From the NCBI GenBank assembly GCA_900541875.1, contig UQLF01000034.1, positions 1-9,081 on the forward strand: a DNA stretch of 9,081 nucleotides, written 5' to 3'. How positions within the stretch are numbered: position 1 is the stretch's first letter; every line of letters starts with the position of its first letter. Below, piece after piece: positions 1 to 7,353 of the stretch. The position numbers were made by a program, and so were the translations under genes. The notes below the pieces were generated by a model, which saw nothing but the letters and a program-made list of their open reading frames with translations, searched no databases and was not told where the DNA came from. This stretch comes from an uncultured Collinsella sp. Lineage in GTDB: Bacteria > Actinomycetota > Coriobacteriia > Coriobacteriales > Coriobacteriaceae.

Positions 1-2
1 GG

Positions 3-62
3 GGCCGCGGGGGCGTTCAGCTAACTGCGGGAATGGCCTATTTGCTCAATGTGTTCGGCTGA
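3..62 (+). CDS. Possible C-terminal fragment of an unidentified protein
   Basis: One + strand frame is open from the window edge to a TGA at 60-62 and would encode a hydrophobic tail ending TAGMAYLLNVFG. The composition would suit the end of a membrane-associated protein converging on the ATPase gene that ends at 130. The fragment is only 19 codons long and a second frame is also open here, so this is a weak call and no function can be given. The first bases are G-rich and may be unreliable. Confidence 0.22.
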   Translation, partial: GRGGVQLTAGMAYLLNVFG

Positions 63-129
63 GATCGGAAATCAACCCGACACTGATGCCGTCCAGGCGC
101 AGGCCAGATAACGTGAGCGAACACGTCTG

Positions 130-2205
130 CTAGCGCAGGTAAGCCTTTGCGTTGCCCAGGCTGTAGGCGATCGTTGAGCCGTTGTGCAGAAGTGACGACG
201 CCTGCGGAGTGATCATGCCGGTAATACCCAATGCCAACAGCGCCGAGTTGGTGAGCATCACCTTGGAATACGAACTCGTCAGACGGTCGATAAGCCCCTG
301 GCTCATGCGGCGCAGGCGCACGATCGCGGCCAGATCCGTATCGGTCAGGATGATGTCGGCGACCTCCTTGGCGATGTCGCTTCCGCCACCCATCGCCAGG
401 CCCACATCGGCCAGGCCCAGCGCCGGCGAATCGTTGACGCCGTCGCCCACCATGGCAACGTGGCGCCCCTCGCCCTTAATGCGCTCCACATACGCGTACT
501 TGTCCTCGGGCAGCAGCTCGGCCTTAAACTCGTCGACACCTGCCTCGCGAGCAATGCGCTCGGCCGTGCGCTCCGAGTCGCCCGTGAGCATGACCACGTG
601 CTTAACGCCCAACGCGTGCAGGTCGGCGATGGCCTCGCGGACCCCGGGCTTAAGCGGGTCCTCGATACCGAGCACGCCCACAACGGTGCCGTCGACCGCC
701 AGATACAGCGGCGACAGGCCCTGCATCTGGGACTCGATTTGCTCCTTAATGTCGGACTCGAGCTGCGCACCCTCATCCTCGAATACAAAGTGCGCCGAAC
801 CGATGATGGCGCGACGCCCTTCGATGGACGAAGCGATGCCGTGCGCCACGATGTACTCGACGGCAGCATGGCGCTCGCGGTGCTCGAGCCCGCGCTCGTG
901 GGCGGCGTTGACCACGGCACGCGCCACCGGATGCGGGAAATGTTCCTCCAGACAGGCAGAAAGGCGCAGGACCTCGTCCTCGCTCCAGCCGTCGGTCGTG
1001 AGCACGCAAGCTAGGCGCGGCTGAGCCTCGGTCAGCGTACCGGTCTTATCAAACACGATGGTGTCGGCCTTGGCAAACGACTCAAAGTACTTCGCACCCT
1101 TGACCATGACGCCCATCTTGGCGGCGTCGCTCATGGCAGTCATGACGGCGACGGAGCCCGTGAGCTTAAGTGCACACGAGTAGTCAACCATCAGTGCCGC
1201 TGAGGTCTTGATGAGGCTGCGGGTGGTAAGCGCAACCAGGCCCGCGAGCAGGAAGTTCCACGGGACGATCTTGTTGGCAAGGTCCTCCATATGCGACTGG
1301 CCCTCGGACTTGAGCGAGTCGGCCGTCTGCACAAGCGAGACAATCGAGCGGAGCTTGGTCTGAGCCGTATTGGCGCGCACACGCACCAAGATGCTGCCGT
1401 CCTCCACGACGGTACCAGCGAACACGTCGTCGCCCACGCTGCGCTCGACGGCCAGCGGCTCGCCGGTCAGGGTCGCCTGGTTGACCATGGCGCTCCCCTG
1501 CTCGACCACGCCGTCGATGCAGATAGACATGCCGGTGCGCACGGCGACCAGATCGCCGGGTTCGAGCTCGGTCGCAGCAACGCTTACCTCGGTATCGCCG
1601 ACGACCTTTTGCGCCTTGTCGGGCACATCGAGCAGCGAGTTGATGAGCTCGTTTTCGCTCATGGCGCGGGTGTAGTCCTCGAGCAGCTCGCCCACGTTGA
1701 GCAGGAACATCGTCTGGCCCGCGGTGTCGACATCACGCTTGACGAACGAGATGCCGATGGCCGAAGCGTCGAGCACGGGAACGGTCAGGCGCGGCTGAGC
1801 CAGCTCATGAAGGGCGGCACGCAAAAATGCCATGTAACCGGCCACGACAAACATCGCACGCAGAGGCGTCGGCAAGAACCAGCGGCGCGCGTAGTGGGCG
1901 CCGATAAGTGTGGCAAGATCCATGACGAGCTTGTGCTTGCGCGGCTCGAGTTGCATCACGTAGCCCGACTTGGCATCGGCGATAGCTTGAGCATCGAGTG
2001 CGCCCAAGGCGTCGAGCACGATTGCGCGGCGCGGCTCGTCGTACTCCAGCGCCATCTGGCCAATACGGCCATACACGCGCACCTTGCGCACGCCATCGAT
2101 GTCGCCGCCAAGCTTAAGAAGTGCATCGAGATCGCTCTCTGGCACAGGACCCGCCAATTGAAGACGGGTCCTGCCGGGGATCTCGCTAATAATCGAGAAT
2201 CTCAT
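130..2205 (-). CDS. Heavy-metal-type P-type ATPase with atypical YSC transport motif
   Basis: This 691-residue membrane ATPase should couple ATP hydrolysis to moving a metal ion across the cytoplasmic membrane. Visible motifs are the actuator TGE (247-249), phosphorylation site DKTGT (386-390), the HP dipeptide typical of P1B ATPases (425-426), TGD (541-543) and hinge GDGVND (587-592). The N-terminal 55 residues look like an HMA-type fold (IPGRTRLQL) but lack the CxxC metal site. The metal-selecting CPC motif in the transmembrane helix is replaced by Tyr-Ser-Cys (342-344, in DYSCALKLTG), and the usual following TP is TG. Ion specificity therefore cannot be assigned. The start is ATG with a weak AGG eight bases upstream, 18 bp after the small gene's stop, which suggests co-transcription and perhaps translational coupling. 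The direction of transport, efflux or organelle-like loading, is unknown. Confidence 0.95.
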   Translation of the reverse strand: MRFSIISEIPGRTRLQLAGPVPESDLDALLKLGGDIDGVRKVRVYGRIGQMALEYDEPRRAIVLDALGALDAQAIADAKSGYVMQLEPRKHKLVMDLATLIGAHYARRWFLPTPLRAMFVVAGYMAFLRAALHELAQPRLTVPVLDASAIGISFVKRDVDTAGQTMFLLNVGELLEDYTRAMSENELINSLLDVPDKAQKVVGDTEVSVAATELEPGDLVAVRTGMSICIDGVVEQGSAMVNQATLTGEPLAVERSVGDDVFAGTVVEDGSILVRVRANTAQTKLRSIVSLVQTADSLKSEGQSHMEDLANKIVPWNFLLAGLVALTTRSLIKTSAALMVDYSCALKLTGSVAVMTAMSDAAKMGVMVKGAKYFESFAKADTIVFDKTGTLTEAQPRLACVLTTDGWSEDEVLRLSACLEEHFPHPVARAVVNAAHERGLEHRERHAAVEYIVAHGIASSIEGRRAIIGSAHFVFEDEGAQLESDIKEQIESQMQGLSPLYLAVDGTVVGVLGIEDPLKPGVREAIADLHALGVKHVVMLTGDSERTAERIAREAGVDEFKAELLPEDKYAYVERIKGEGRHVAMVGDGVNDSPALGLADVGLAMGGGSDIAKEVADIILTDTDLAAIVRLRRMSQGLIDRLTSSYSKVMLTNSALLALGITGMITPQASSLLHNGSTIAYSLGNAKAYLR

Positions 2206-2223
2206 AGTTTGTGCCTGGGAGCG

Positions 2224-2469
2224 TTACTCGGCTGCCTCGTCAGCAGCGGCCTCGCTCTGGGTGATGTAGGCAGCCTCGGCAACCATGTCATCGACATTGG
2301 CCTTGGCCTGCTCGACCATGTCCTGGTAGCAGTTCTTGACGCGCATACCGCACGCGATGCCCTGCACGCAGGCGTTCTTTACCGGAGCGCTGGTGAGCAG
2401 CTTGATGCCGGCCGTACCAAGCAGAAAACCGCCACCGACAAGCAGGGTGTTAAACGTCGACTTCTTCAT
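2224..2469 (-). CDS. Small membrane-anchored protein with three cysteines, partner of the P-type ATPase (DUF6110-like)
   Basis: An 81-residue protein. The frame is open back to 2526, but the ATG at 2469 is preferred because it has a strong AAGGGAGA ribosome-binding site just upstream, the product begins MKKSTFN, and the promoter at 2550-2578 leaves a sensible leader. Residues 8-25 form a glycine-rich hydrophobic segment, likely one membrane helix. Cysteines follow at 34, 40 and 47 (in NACVQGIACGMRVKNC), and the tail is acidic and helical (EAAADEAAE). I recall short proteins of this shape, classed as DUF6110, beside P-type ATPases of this subgroup, but I could not verify the family match here. 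It is the first gene of the ATPase operon. A role as metal chaperone or small regulatory subunit of the ATPase is inference from context and the cysteines. Confidence 0.85.
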   Translation of the reverse strand: MKKSTFNTLLVGGGFLLGTAGIKLLTSAPVKNACVQGIACGMRVKNCYQDMVEQAKANVDDMVAEAAYITQSEAAADEAAE

Positions 2470-2549
2470 GTTGCTTCTCCCTTTTGCCGCACAAGCGCGG
2501 CATGGTGCCTTATCACCCGAGTTCATTAGTTTGCTCGAGCACGCTTTTG

Positions 2550-2578
2550 AAAATAGTTTAGTATAACTATTTGGTCAA
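2550..2578 (-). promoter_or_regulatory. Sigma-70-like promoter of the small protein/P-type ATPase operon
   Basis: On the - strand a -35 TTGACC (2578-2573) and a -10 TATTTT (2555-2550) are separated by exactly 17 bp. Transcription would begin near 2543, giving a leader of about 75 nt before the ATG at 2469. No other promoter-like pair is needed to explain the two downstream genes. Confidence 0.65.
2551..2572. promoter_or_regulatory. Perfect inverted repeat in the promoter spacer, likely operator
   Basis: Arms AAATAGTT (2551-2558) and AACTATTT (2565-2572) are perfect reverse complements around a 6-bp centre TAGTAT. A shorter nested palindrome, TAGT-ATA-ACTA, lies inside. The repeat fills the -35/-10 spacer and overlaps the -10, a position where a bound dimer would block or remodel the promoter. 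By context a metalloregulator (DtxR/MntR, ArsR or MerR type) is plausible. The regulator's identity is inference. Confidence 0.55.
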
Positions 2579-2619
2579 CAATGGCTAACTTTTTGGAAAC
2601 TATGGGGATGAACTCAATA

Positions 2620-2644
2620 TGACAAAGGGATTGTCCCTTTGTCA
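2620..2644 (-). terminator. Perfect 11-bp hairpin after the ABC operon
   Basis: TGACAAAGGGA and TCCCTTTGTCA form a perfect stem of 11 bp with a 3-nt loop. It starts 5 nt after the TAG of the second ABC gene. No strong T-tract follows on either strand, so it may act as a weak or factor-assisted terminator, an mRNA 3' end stabiliser, or a copy of a dispersed palindrome. Its placement between two co-oriented operons favours a transcript-end role. Confidence 0.5.
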
Positions 2645-2649
2645 CATTC

Positions 2650-4407
2650 CTATAGCCGCCAGGCAGCCGCTTCCTTTTGCAGCGCAACCATGCGGGCGAA
2701 TTCTCCACCTGCCGCCTTGAGCTGCGCCGGAGTTCCCTGTTCGGCAACCACGCCATCCTTGAGCACGACGATTTTGTCGGCATTTTCCACCGTACGCATA
2801 CGGTGGGCAATAACGATAACCGTCTTACCTGCGAGCAGACGGGAGAGTGCCTGCTGTACCACGGTCTCGTTCTCCACGTCCAAGCTCGCCGTCGCCTCGT
2901 CCAACAGCACGATGGACGCGTCTTTGAGCAGTGCGCGGGCGATAGAGATGCGCTGGCGTTCGCCGCCGGACAGCCTGGAGCCGTTCTCGCCGATCATGGT
3001 GTCGTAGCCCTGCGGCATGCGGCTCACAAACTCGTCGCAGTTGGCGGCACGCGCGGCCGCAAGCACTTCCTCATCGGTGGCATCACGACGCCCGAGGCGG
3101 ATGTTTCCCATCACTGTGTCGTCAAAGAGCAGCACGTCTTGGAACACAATGGCGTAGTCGCGCAGCAGCACCTCGGGATCCACGCTCGCGACATCCACGC
3201 CACCCACGGTGACCGTGCCTTCGGTGGCATCCCAAAAACGCGCGGCCAGGCGGCTCACCGTAGACTTACCGGAACCCGAAGGACCGACCAGTGCCGTGAC
3301 CTCGCCTTCCTTGGCGGTAAGGCTCACATCGGTAAGAACTTTCTCGCCGGCACGGCCGTCCTCGCCCGCACCATAGCCAAATGCCACGTGATCGAACACC
3401 ACATCGTGGCCCACGGGCTCAAATTTCTCGCTGCCCCGCGCCACAGGCTCTTCCATGATGGAACGCATGCGCTTGGCAGAGGACTCGGCGGCAAACAGCT
3501 CTGACATTAACATTAACGCTTGGTCAAAGGGTGCATAGATACGGCTCACCATAAGCAGGAAGGCAAACAGCACCAAAAAGTCGACCTGCCCGGAGGCGAC
3601 CATCGCGGCACCCGTGACCAGCGTGGTGGCAATGCCCAGACGCAGGATGGCAAAGGCGGAGTTAACCAAAAGCCCGTTAGCGAGCTCGCCCTTGGTGGTC
3701 TCACGCTCCTCGGCATCGATCACGGCATTGAGTCCCTCAAGATAATGAGCCTCCTGGTTGGTGGCGCGGATCTCGCGCACGCAATCGAGCGTCTCCTGGA
3801 TCGCCTCGGTAACCTTGACCTTCTCAGCGCGTACGCGATCGAACACCGGAGTCATGGGGCCGCGTGTTAGATACAGCACGGCAAAGGCCACGGGAACGCT
3901 CCAAAACGCCGCGATCGCCAGCTGCCAGCAAAAGAACAGCGACGCCACGAACACAATGGCGCTTGCGATGATGGCGCCCCAAAGCTCTCCCAGCACGTGG
4001 CTGTAGGCGTGCTCCATGGCCTGGACGTCACCCATGATGGTCTCGGTTAAATCGGCCAGATCACGACGACCAAAAAACGACAGCGGCAGTTTGCGCAAGC
4101 GCTCGGCAATCTCCATGCGCTGCTTGCCGCACTCCTCGTAAAAGATGCAGTAGGTGTAGTAATACTGCTGCCAGTTAGAGGCAAAGAGCAACACGAAAAA
4201 GACCAGGAGGCCGCCCACGATCGGCAGGGCATCCGGCAGGTCAGCCCCGCTGGCGAGATGCTCGACAAAGCCGGCCATAACCAGGAATAAAAAGCCCATG
4301 CCGGCCATGGTAATGAGATTAGTGAGCGTGGTCCAGAAAATGCCGCGTTTTACGCCGGCGACGCCTTTATCGGATAGGAAATACTTCTTTTGGAATGAGG
4401 CGAACAT
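2650..4407 (-). CDS. ABC half-transporter, permease-ATPase fusion, second subunit
   Basis: This 585-residue protein has an N-terminal exporter-fold membrane domain of about six helices (roughly 27-50, 62-80, 142-160, 162-182, 250-272, 277-300) fused to a C-terminal nucleotide-binding domain. The ATPase motifs are complete: Walker A GPSGSGKST (375-383), Q-loop Gln423, signature LSGGE (479-483), Walker B IVLLDEAT with catalytic Glu504, and switch His535. The length is normal for a half-transporter that pairs with another. Its ATG directly abuts the TAA of the upstream ABC gene, and an AAGGGAGG ribosome-binding site lies inside that gene's end, so the two are translated together and probably form a heterodimer. 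YbtPQ/IrtAB-like pairs have this fold yet import metal-chelate complexes. Drug, peptide or lipid export is the alternative, and the sequence does not settle it. Confidence 0.95.
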   Translation of the reverse strand: MFASFQKKYFLSDKGVAGVKRGIFWTTLTNLITMAGMGFLFLVMAGFVEHLASGADLPDALPIVGGLLVFFVLLFASNWQQYYYTYCIFYEECGKQRMEIAERLRKLPLSFFGRRDLADLTETIMGDVQAMEHAYSHVLGELWGAIIASAIVFVASLFFCWQLAIAAFWSVPVAFAVLYLTRGPMTPVFDRVRAEKVKVTEAIQETLDCVREIRATNQEAHYLEGLNAVIDAEERETTKGELANGLLVNSAFAILRLGIATTLVTGAAMVASGQVDFLVLFAFLLMVSRIYAPFDQALMLMSELFAAESSAKRMRSIMEEPVARGSEKFEPVGHDVVFDHVAFGYGAGEDGRAGEKVLTDVSLTAKEGEVTALVGPSGSGKSTVSRLAARFWDATEGTVTVGGVDVASVDPEVLLRDYAIVFQDVLLFDDTVMGNIRLGRRDATDEEVLAAARAANCDEFVSRMPQGYDTMIGENGSRLSGGERQRISIARALLKDASIVLLDEATASLDVENETVVQQALSRLLAGKTVIVIAHRMRTVENADKIVVLKDGVVAEQGTPAQLKAAGGEFARMVALQKEAAAWRL

Positions 4408-6234
4408 TTAGGCCTCGCCTCCCTTCGTGACGGCGGCATCCGCGGTCGCTGCAGTGATTTTCCAGCTCGCGGCCTGTTCGTATTCGGTCCACATCTTGGC
4501 ATACAGACCCTCTTGGGACAGCAACTCGGCATGGGTACCCGACTCCTGCACGCTGCCCTGGTTGAGCACCACGATTTGGTCTGCGCCCACTACAGTCGAG
4601 AGTCGGTGCGCAATCATAATGACCGTGCGACCCGCCGCCAGCTTGCTAAAGGCGCGCTGGATGAGCGCCTCGTTCTCGGGATCGGCAAACGCCGTGGCCT
4701 CATCGAGCACCACGATAGGCGCGTCTTTAAGGATTGCGCGGGCGAGTGCCACGCGCTGGACCTCGCCGCCCGAAAGATATGCTCCACCGGCACCGAGCAT
4801 GGTATTGATGCCCTGCGGGAGCTTGGCCACAATGTCGTCGCACTGAGCTGCGGAGAGGGCCGCACGCACTTCGTCGTCAGTGGCCGTAGGCTTGGAGGCT
4901 CGCACGTTATCGGCAAGTGTTTGCCGGAACAGCTGGTTGGTCTGGAACACGAAGGCGACCTGGTCCATAAGCTCGTGCGGATCCATATCGCGAACGTCCA
5001 CACCGCCTACGAGCACTCGACCCGAAGAGACATCCCAAAAACGCGGGATCAGGCTTGCGCAGGTTGACTTACCGCCACCCGAGGGACCCACCAGGGCGAG
5101 GGTGCTACCAGCGGAAACGCTAAAGCTCACATGGCTGACAGCAGGCGCTTCGGCACCCTCGTACGTAAAGCTCACGTCCTCGAATCGCACGTCGCCGCCG
5201 GCAGGGTGCTTGGGTTGGGCGGGCACGGAGAGCTGCTTGGAATCCATGACGCTTCGAATACGAGCCAGCGAATCGGCACTCATCTGAGAGGCTTCGCCCA
5301 CAAACATGAGCTTGGTCATGGCCGTCGGCACCACGGCCGAAAATATCGCGTAAAACGTGAAGTTGGTCATAAAATGCGCGAAGTCCGTCTCGCCCGGCGC
5401 CAACAGCAACGCCACGGGCAACAGGAATGCCACAAGACCATTGAGCGCGGTAAGGTTGAGTACCTGCGGACCTCGGCAGAACGTGCCCGCATAGTTTTGT
5501 GCCATGTCGGCGTATTCGGCGATCGCATCGTGGAAAGCCTTAAAGGAATAGACCGTCTGCTGGAATACCTTGACCACGGGGATGCCGCGTACGTATTCGG
5601 TGCCGGTCTTGTTCATCTTGACCAGCGCTCCCATGTAGGCCTTCATGAACTCGGCGCCTTTGCCGCTCATCATGGTGGCCATGGCGCCAAACGAAACGAC
5701 GACCGAGATAAGGCATGCCGCCCCCAAACGCCAATCGAGCGCGAAAAGCAGCACGAGCAAGCCCACGACCATGGCGGCGGCACCTGCGATATCGGGCAGC
5801 ATGTGTGCGAGCAAAGTCTCGGTGGAGGCGGCGCATCCGTCTACAACACGACGCAGCTCACCGGTGGCGTGCGTGTCAAAGTAGCCAAGCGGCAGCCTAA
5901 GCAGGTGCTCGCTCGTAGTCTTGCGGATATTGGACGCGCAGCGAAACGCGGACAGATGCGTGCACATGAGCCCCACGAAATAAGTTACGATGCTTGCCAG
6001 GGCAAAACCCACAGCCCACCAGCCATACATCGCGATATCGGTGGCTTCGCTCCAGTTAGGCGCCACAGCGATCAGGTCGCGCGCGACAAGCCAAATGCAC
6101 ACGTACGGGCCAAAGCTCAGCAGCTGCGAGAGCGCCGAGAGCGCCATGCCCAAATACGTTAGGAATTTACGGTCGCCGGCATATGCAAGCAGCTCGCCGA
6201 TACCGCCGCCTTCCCTTTTTGATCCCTTTGCCAT
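4408..6234 (-). CDS. ABC half-transporter, permease-ATPase fusion, first subunit
   Basis: A 608-residue half-transporter with membrane helices at roughly 27-50, 72-92, 148-168, 170-190, 262-280 and 290-312, then an ATPase domain. Walker A is GPSGGGKST (383-391), Q-loop Gln431, signature LSGGE (487-491), Walker B IVVLDEAT with Glu512, and switch His543; all are intact, so both composite sites of the heterodimer should be active. The phrase DEATAFADPENE after Walker B is one I associate with the YbtQ/IrtB-type branch, which supports a metal-chelate uptake guess. The frame is open to an ATG at 6297, but the ATG at 6234 is preferred: it has GAAAGGA five bases upstream, the product starts MAKGSKREGG, and the upstream start would fall before the predicted transcript start. 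First gene of a two-gene operon, divergent from the AraC regulator. Confidence 0.95.
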   Translation of the reverse strand: MAKGSKREGGGIGELLAYAGDRKFLTYLGMALSALSQLLSFGPYVCIWLVARDLIAVAPNWSEATDIAMYGWWAVGFALASIVTYFVGLMCTHLSAFRCASNIRKTTSEHLLRLPLGYFDTHATGELRRVVDGCAASTETLLAHMLPDIAGAAAMVVGLLVLLFALDWRLGAACLISVVVSFGAMATMMSGKGAEFMKAYMGALVKMNKTGTEYVRGIPVVKVFQQTVYSFKAFHDAIAEYADMAQNYAGTFCRGPQVLNLTALNGLVAFLLPVALLLAPGETDFAHFMTNFTFYAIFSAVVPTAMTKLMFVGEASQMSADSLARIRSVMDSKQLSVPAQPKHPAGGDVRFEDVSFTYEGAEAPAVSHVSFSVSAGSTLALVGPSGGGKSTCASLIPRFWDVSSGRVLVGGVDVRDMDPHELMDQVAFVFQTNQLFRQTLADNVRASKPTATDDEVRAALSAAQCDDIVAKLPQGINTMLGAGGAYLSGGEVQRVALARAILKDAPIVVLDEATAFADPENEALIQRAFSKLAAGRTVIMIAHRLSTVVGADQIVVLNQGSVQESGTHAELLSQEGLYAKMWTEYEQAASWKITAATADAAVTKGGEA

Positions 6235-6253
6235 GAGATTCCTTTCTAACGGC

Positions 6254-6282
6254 TTGAGAGTTAACCGTAATGAACTTATCAT
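6254..6282 (+). promoter_or_regulatory. Promoter of the AraC-family regulator
   Basis: A -35 TTGAGA (6254-6259) and a -10 TATCAT (6277-6282) are separated by 17 bp on the + strand. Transcription would begin near 6289, with about 60 nt of leader before the TTG start at 6349. The -10 overlaps the candidate -10 of the divergent ABC operon, so the two promoters probably exclude one another. Confidence 0.55.
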
Positions 6283-6304
6283 TGACGTGTTAGCCATGGC
6301 TCAC
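6276..6304 (-). promoter_or_regulatory. Weak, probably activator-dependent promoter of the ABC operon
   Basis: On the - strand TGATAA (6281-6276) could serve as -10, with transcription starting near 6269 and a leader of about 35 nt before the ATG at 6234. The sequence 17 bp upstream (GTGAGC, 6304-6299) is a poor -35 and lies in a palindrome. A missing -35 next to an AraC gene fits activation by that regulator, but this is inference. Confidence 0.3.
6289..6304. promoter_or_regulatory. Palindrome in the divergent intergenic region, candidate operator
   Basis: The core AGCCATGGCT (6292-6301) is a perfect 10-bp palindrome. It extends to 16 bp (GTTAGCCATGGCTCAC) with one mismatched pair. It covers the -35 position of the ABC promoter and sits at about +1 to +16 of the regulator's promoter, so a bound protein could activate one and repress the other. 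AraC proteins often bind direct repeats, so the binder could be a different dimeric regulator. Confidence 0.35.
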
Positions 6305-6348
6305 AATCAAGCCAGGCGTGGACGTTTCTGCAAAGGAAAGGGACGCTT

Positions 6349-7353
6349 TTGCAAATACGGCGGGCAGCGACCGACATAACCGAGCTCTACGCACCGCAAT
6401 TCGAGCAGTTTGGCCTGGAGCTTACCGGCAAGGGCGCCGTCTTTACCGGCGAGGTAGCAAACGACCGGGCGCACGGCCGCGCATGGATCATGCCTCTCTC
6501 CCCTGCCTGCATTGTCATGGAGCATTTCATCACCCCGACGCACGATATGTACCTGGCCGAATACACACCCGAGCCATACGCCTGCGTGAGCGAGGTCAGC
6601 GCGCCCACACTTACATGCATGCTCGAGGCTGGCATAACGCCCGCGAACCTTAAACCATTGCATGGACCGTGGCCAAACAATGCCGTTTGCAGCTTTATCC
6701 AAGATAGCTGTGGCGAGGAATTAAGCCCGCTGTTTGCGGGAGAGCTTTATCACTCGCGCTCGGTGCTCTTTTTGCCTGGATATTTTGACGAACTGGAGCA
6801 CCGCTATCCCACCGAGTTCGCGGGAATCTTTGAGGCGTTTGCCGAGTCATGGCACGAGGAAGCGACGTCTGCCATCTGCCACACGCTGCGCCGGATTAAC
6901 GAGGACCGCGCCCGCACCGTAGGCGGACGCGTCTATATGCAGGGCATCGTGGAGACCATGGTCGCGGAGCTCGCCTGTTCGCGCGCGGCCCACAAGCAGG
7001 CGCGACAGGCGGCAGGCACACGCGTCAGCGTGACTATAGCCAAGGAAGCGTCGAGCCTTGTAGAGTGCTCGCTCGACGAGGGCAGACATGTGAGCATCAA
7101 CGAGGTTGCCAAGGGGCTCTTCACGAGCCGATCAAAGCTGTGCGCCACCTTTAAGGCCCAAACCGGCGAGTCCCTGGGCGCCTACATACGAAGGCGCCGC
7201 ATGGAGCGAGCACAGGACCTTTTGGCCGATAGCTCGCTCACGATAGCGCAGGTGGCAGAGCGTTTAGGCTACCCCCAGCAGGCCGCCTTCGCCCAAGCCT
7301 TCAAACAATACACCGGCATGACACCCACGGCTTGGCGAAGCAAGCATCGCTAA
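6349..7353 (+). CDS. AraC/XylS-family transcriptional regulator
   Basis: A 334-residue DNA-binding regulator. The C-terminal 95 residues carry the paired helix-turn-helix of the family: the first at about 249-270 (SINEVAKGLFTSRSKL) and the second at about 297-320 (LTIAQVAERLGYPQQAAFAQ), followed by the family-typical YTGMTPTAWR (321-330). The N-terminal 230 residues are a presumed effector domain that I do not recognise. It has eight cysteines (54, 79, 90, 114, 121, 177, 210, 240), with a ninth in the DNA-binding part (265). The start is TTG: AAAGGGA lies five bases upstream, and no ATG or GTG is available in frame before it. Its place opposite a two-gene ABC operon matches YbtA-type regulators, which activate chelate-uptake transporters when the complex is bound. 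The ligand is not readable from sequence. Confidence 0.92.
   Translation: MQIRRAATDITELYAPQFEQFGLELTGKGAVFTGEVANDRAHGRAWIMPLSPACIVMEHFITPTHDMYLAEYTPEPYACVSEVSAPTLTCMLEAGITPANLKPLHGPWPNNAVCSFIQDSCGEELSPLFAGELYHSRSVLFLPGYFDELEHRYPTEFAGIFEAFAESWHEEATSAICHTLRRINEDRARTVGGRVYMQGIVETMVAELACSRAAHKQARQAAGTRVSVTIAKEASSLVECSLDEGRHVSINEVAKGLFTSRSKLCATFKAQTGESLGAYIRRRRMERAQDLLADSSLTIAQVAERLGYPQQAAFAQAFKQYTGMTPTAWRSKHR

Noticed and set aside
62..70. AGATCGGAA, the first nine bases of a common sequencing adapter
   Set aside because: The following bases (ATCAACC) do not continue the adapter, so a chance match is more likely than contamination.
111..126. ACGTG/CACGT stem after the P-type ATPase stop as a terminator
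   Set aside because: Only five base pairs with a 6-nt loop and no T-tract on the - strand; too weak to call.
1291..2529. Long + strand open frame of 412 codons antisense to the P-type ATPase
   Set aside because: It lies opposite a gene with all P-type ATPase motifs and its translation is rich in His, Arg and Ala with no recognisable domain. Such shadow frames are common in high-GC DNA.
5131..6162. + strand open frame of 343 codons antisense to the first ABC subunit
   Set aside because: Shadow of a gene with complete ABC motifs on the other strand; the translation is a low-complexity His/Arg/Gln mix without any family feature.
6235..6297. N-terminal extension of the first ABC subunit from the ATG at 6297
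   Set aside because: It has no good ribosome-binding site, would begin upstream of the likely transcript start, and the ATG at 6234 has a strong GAAAGGA at proper spacing.
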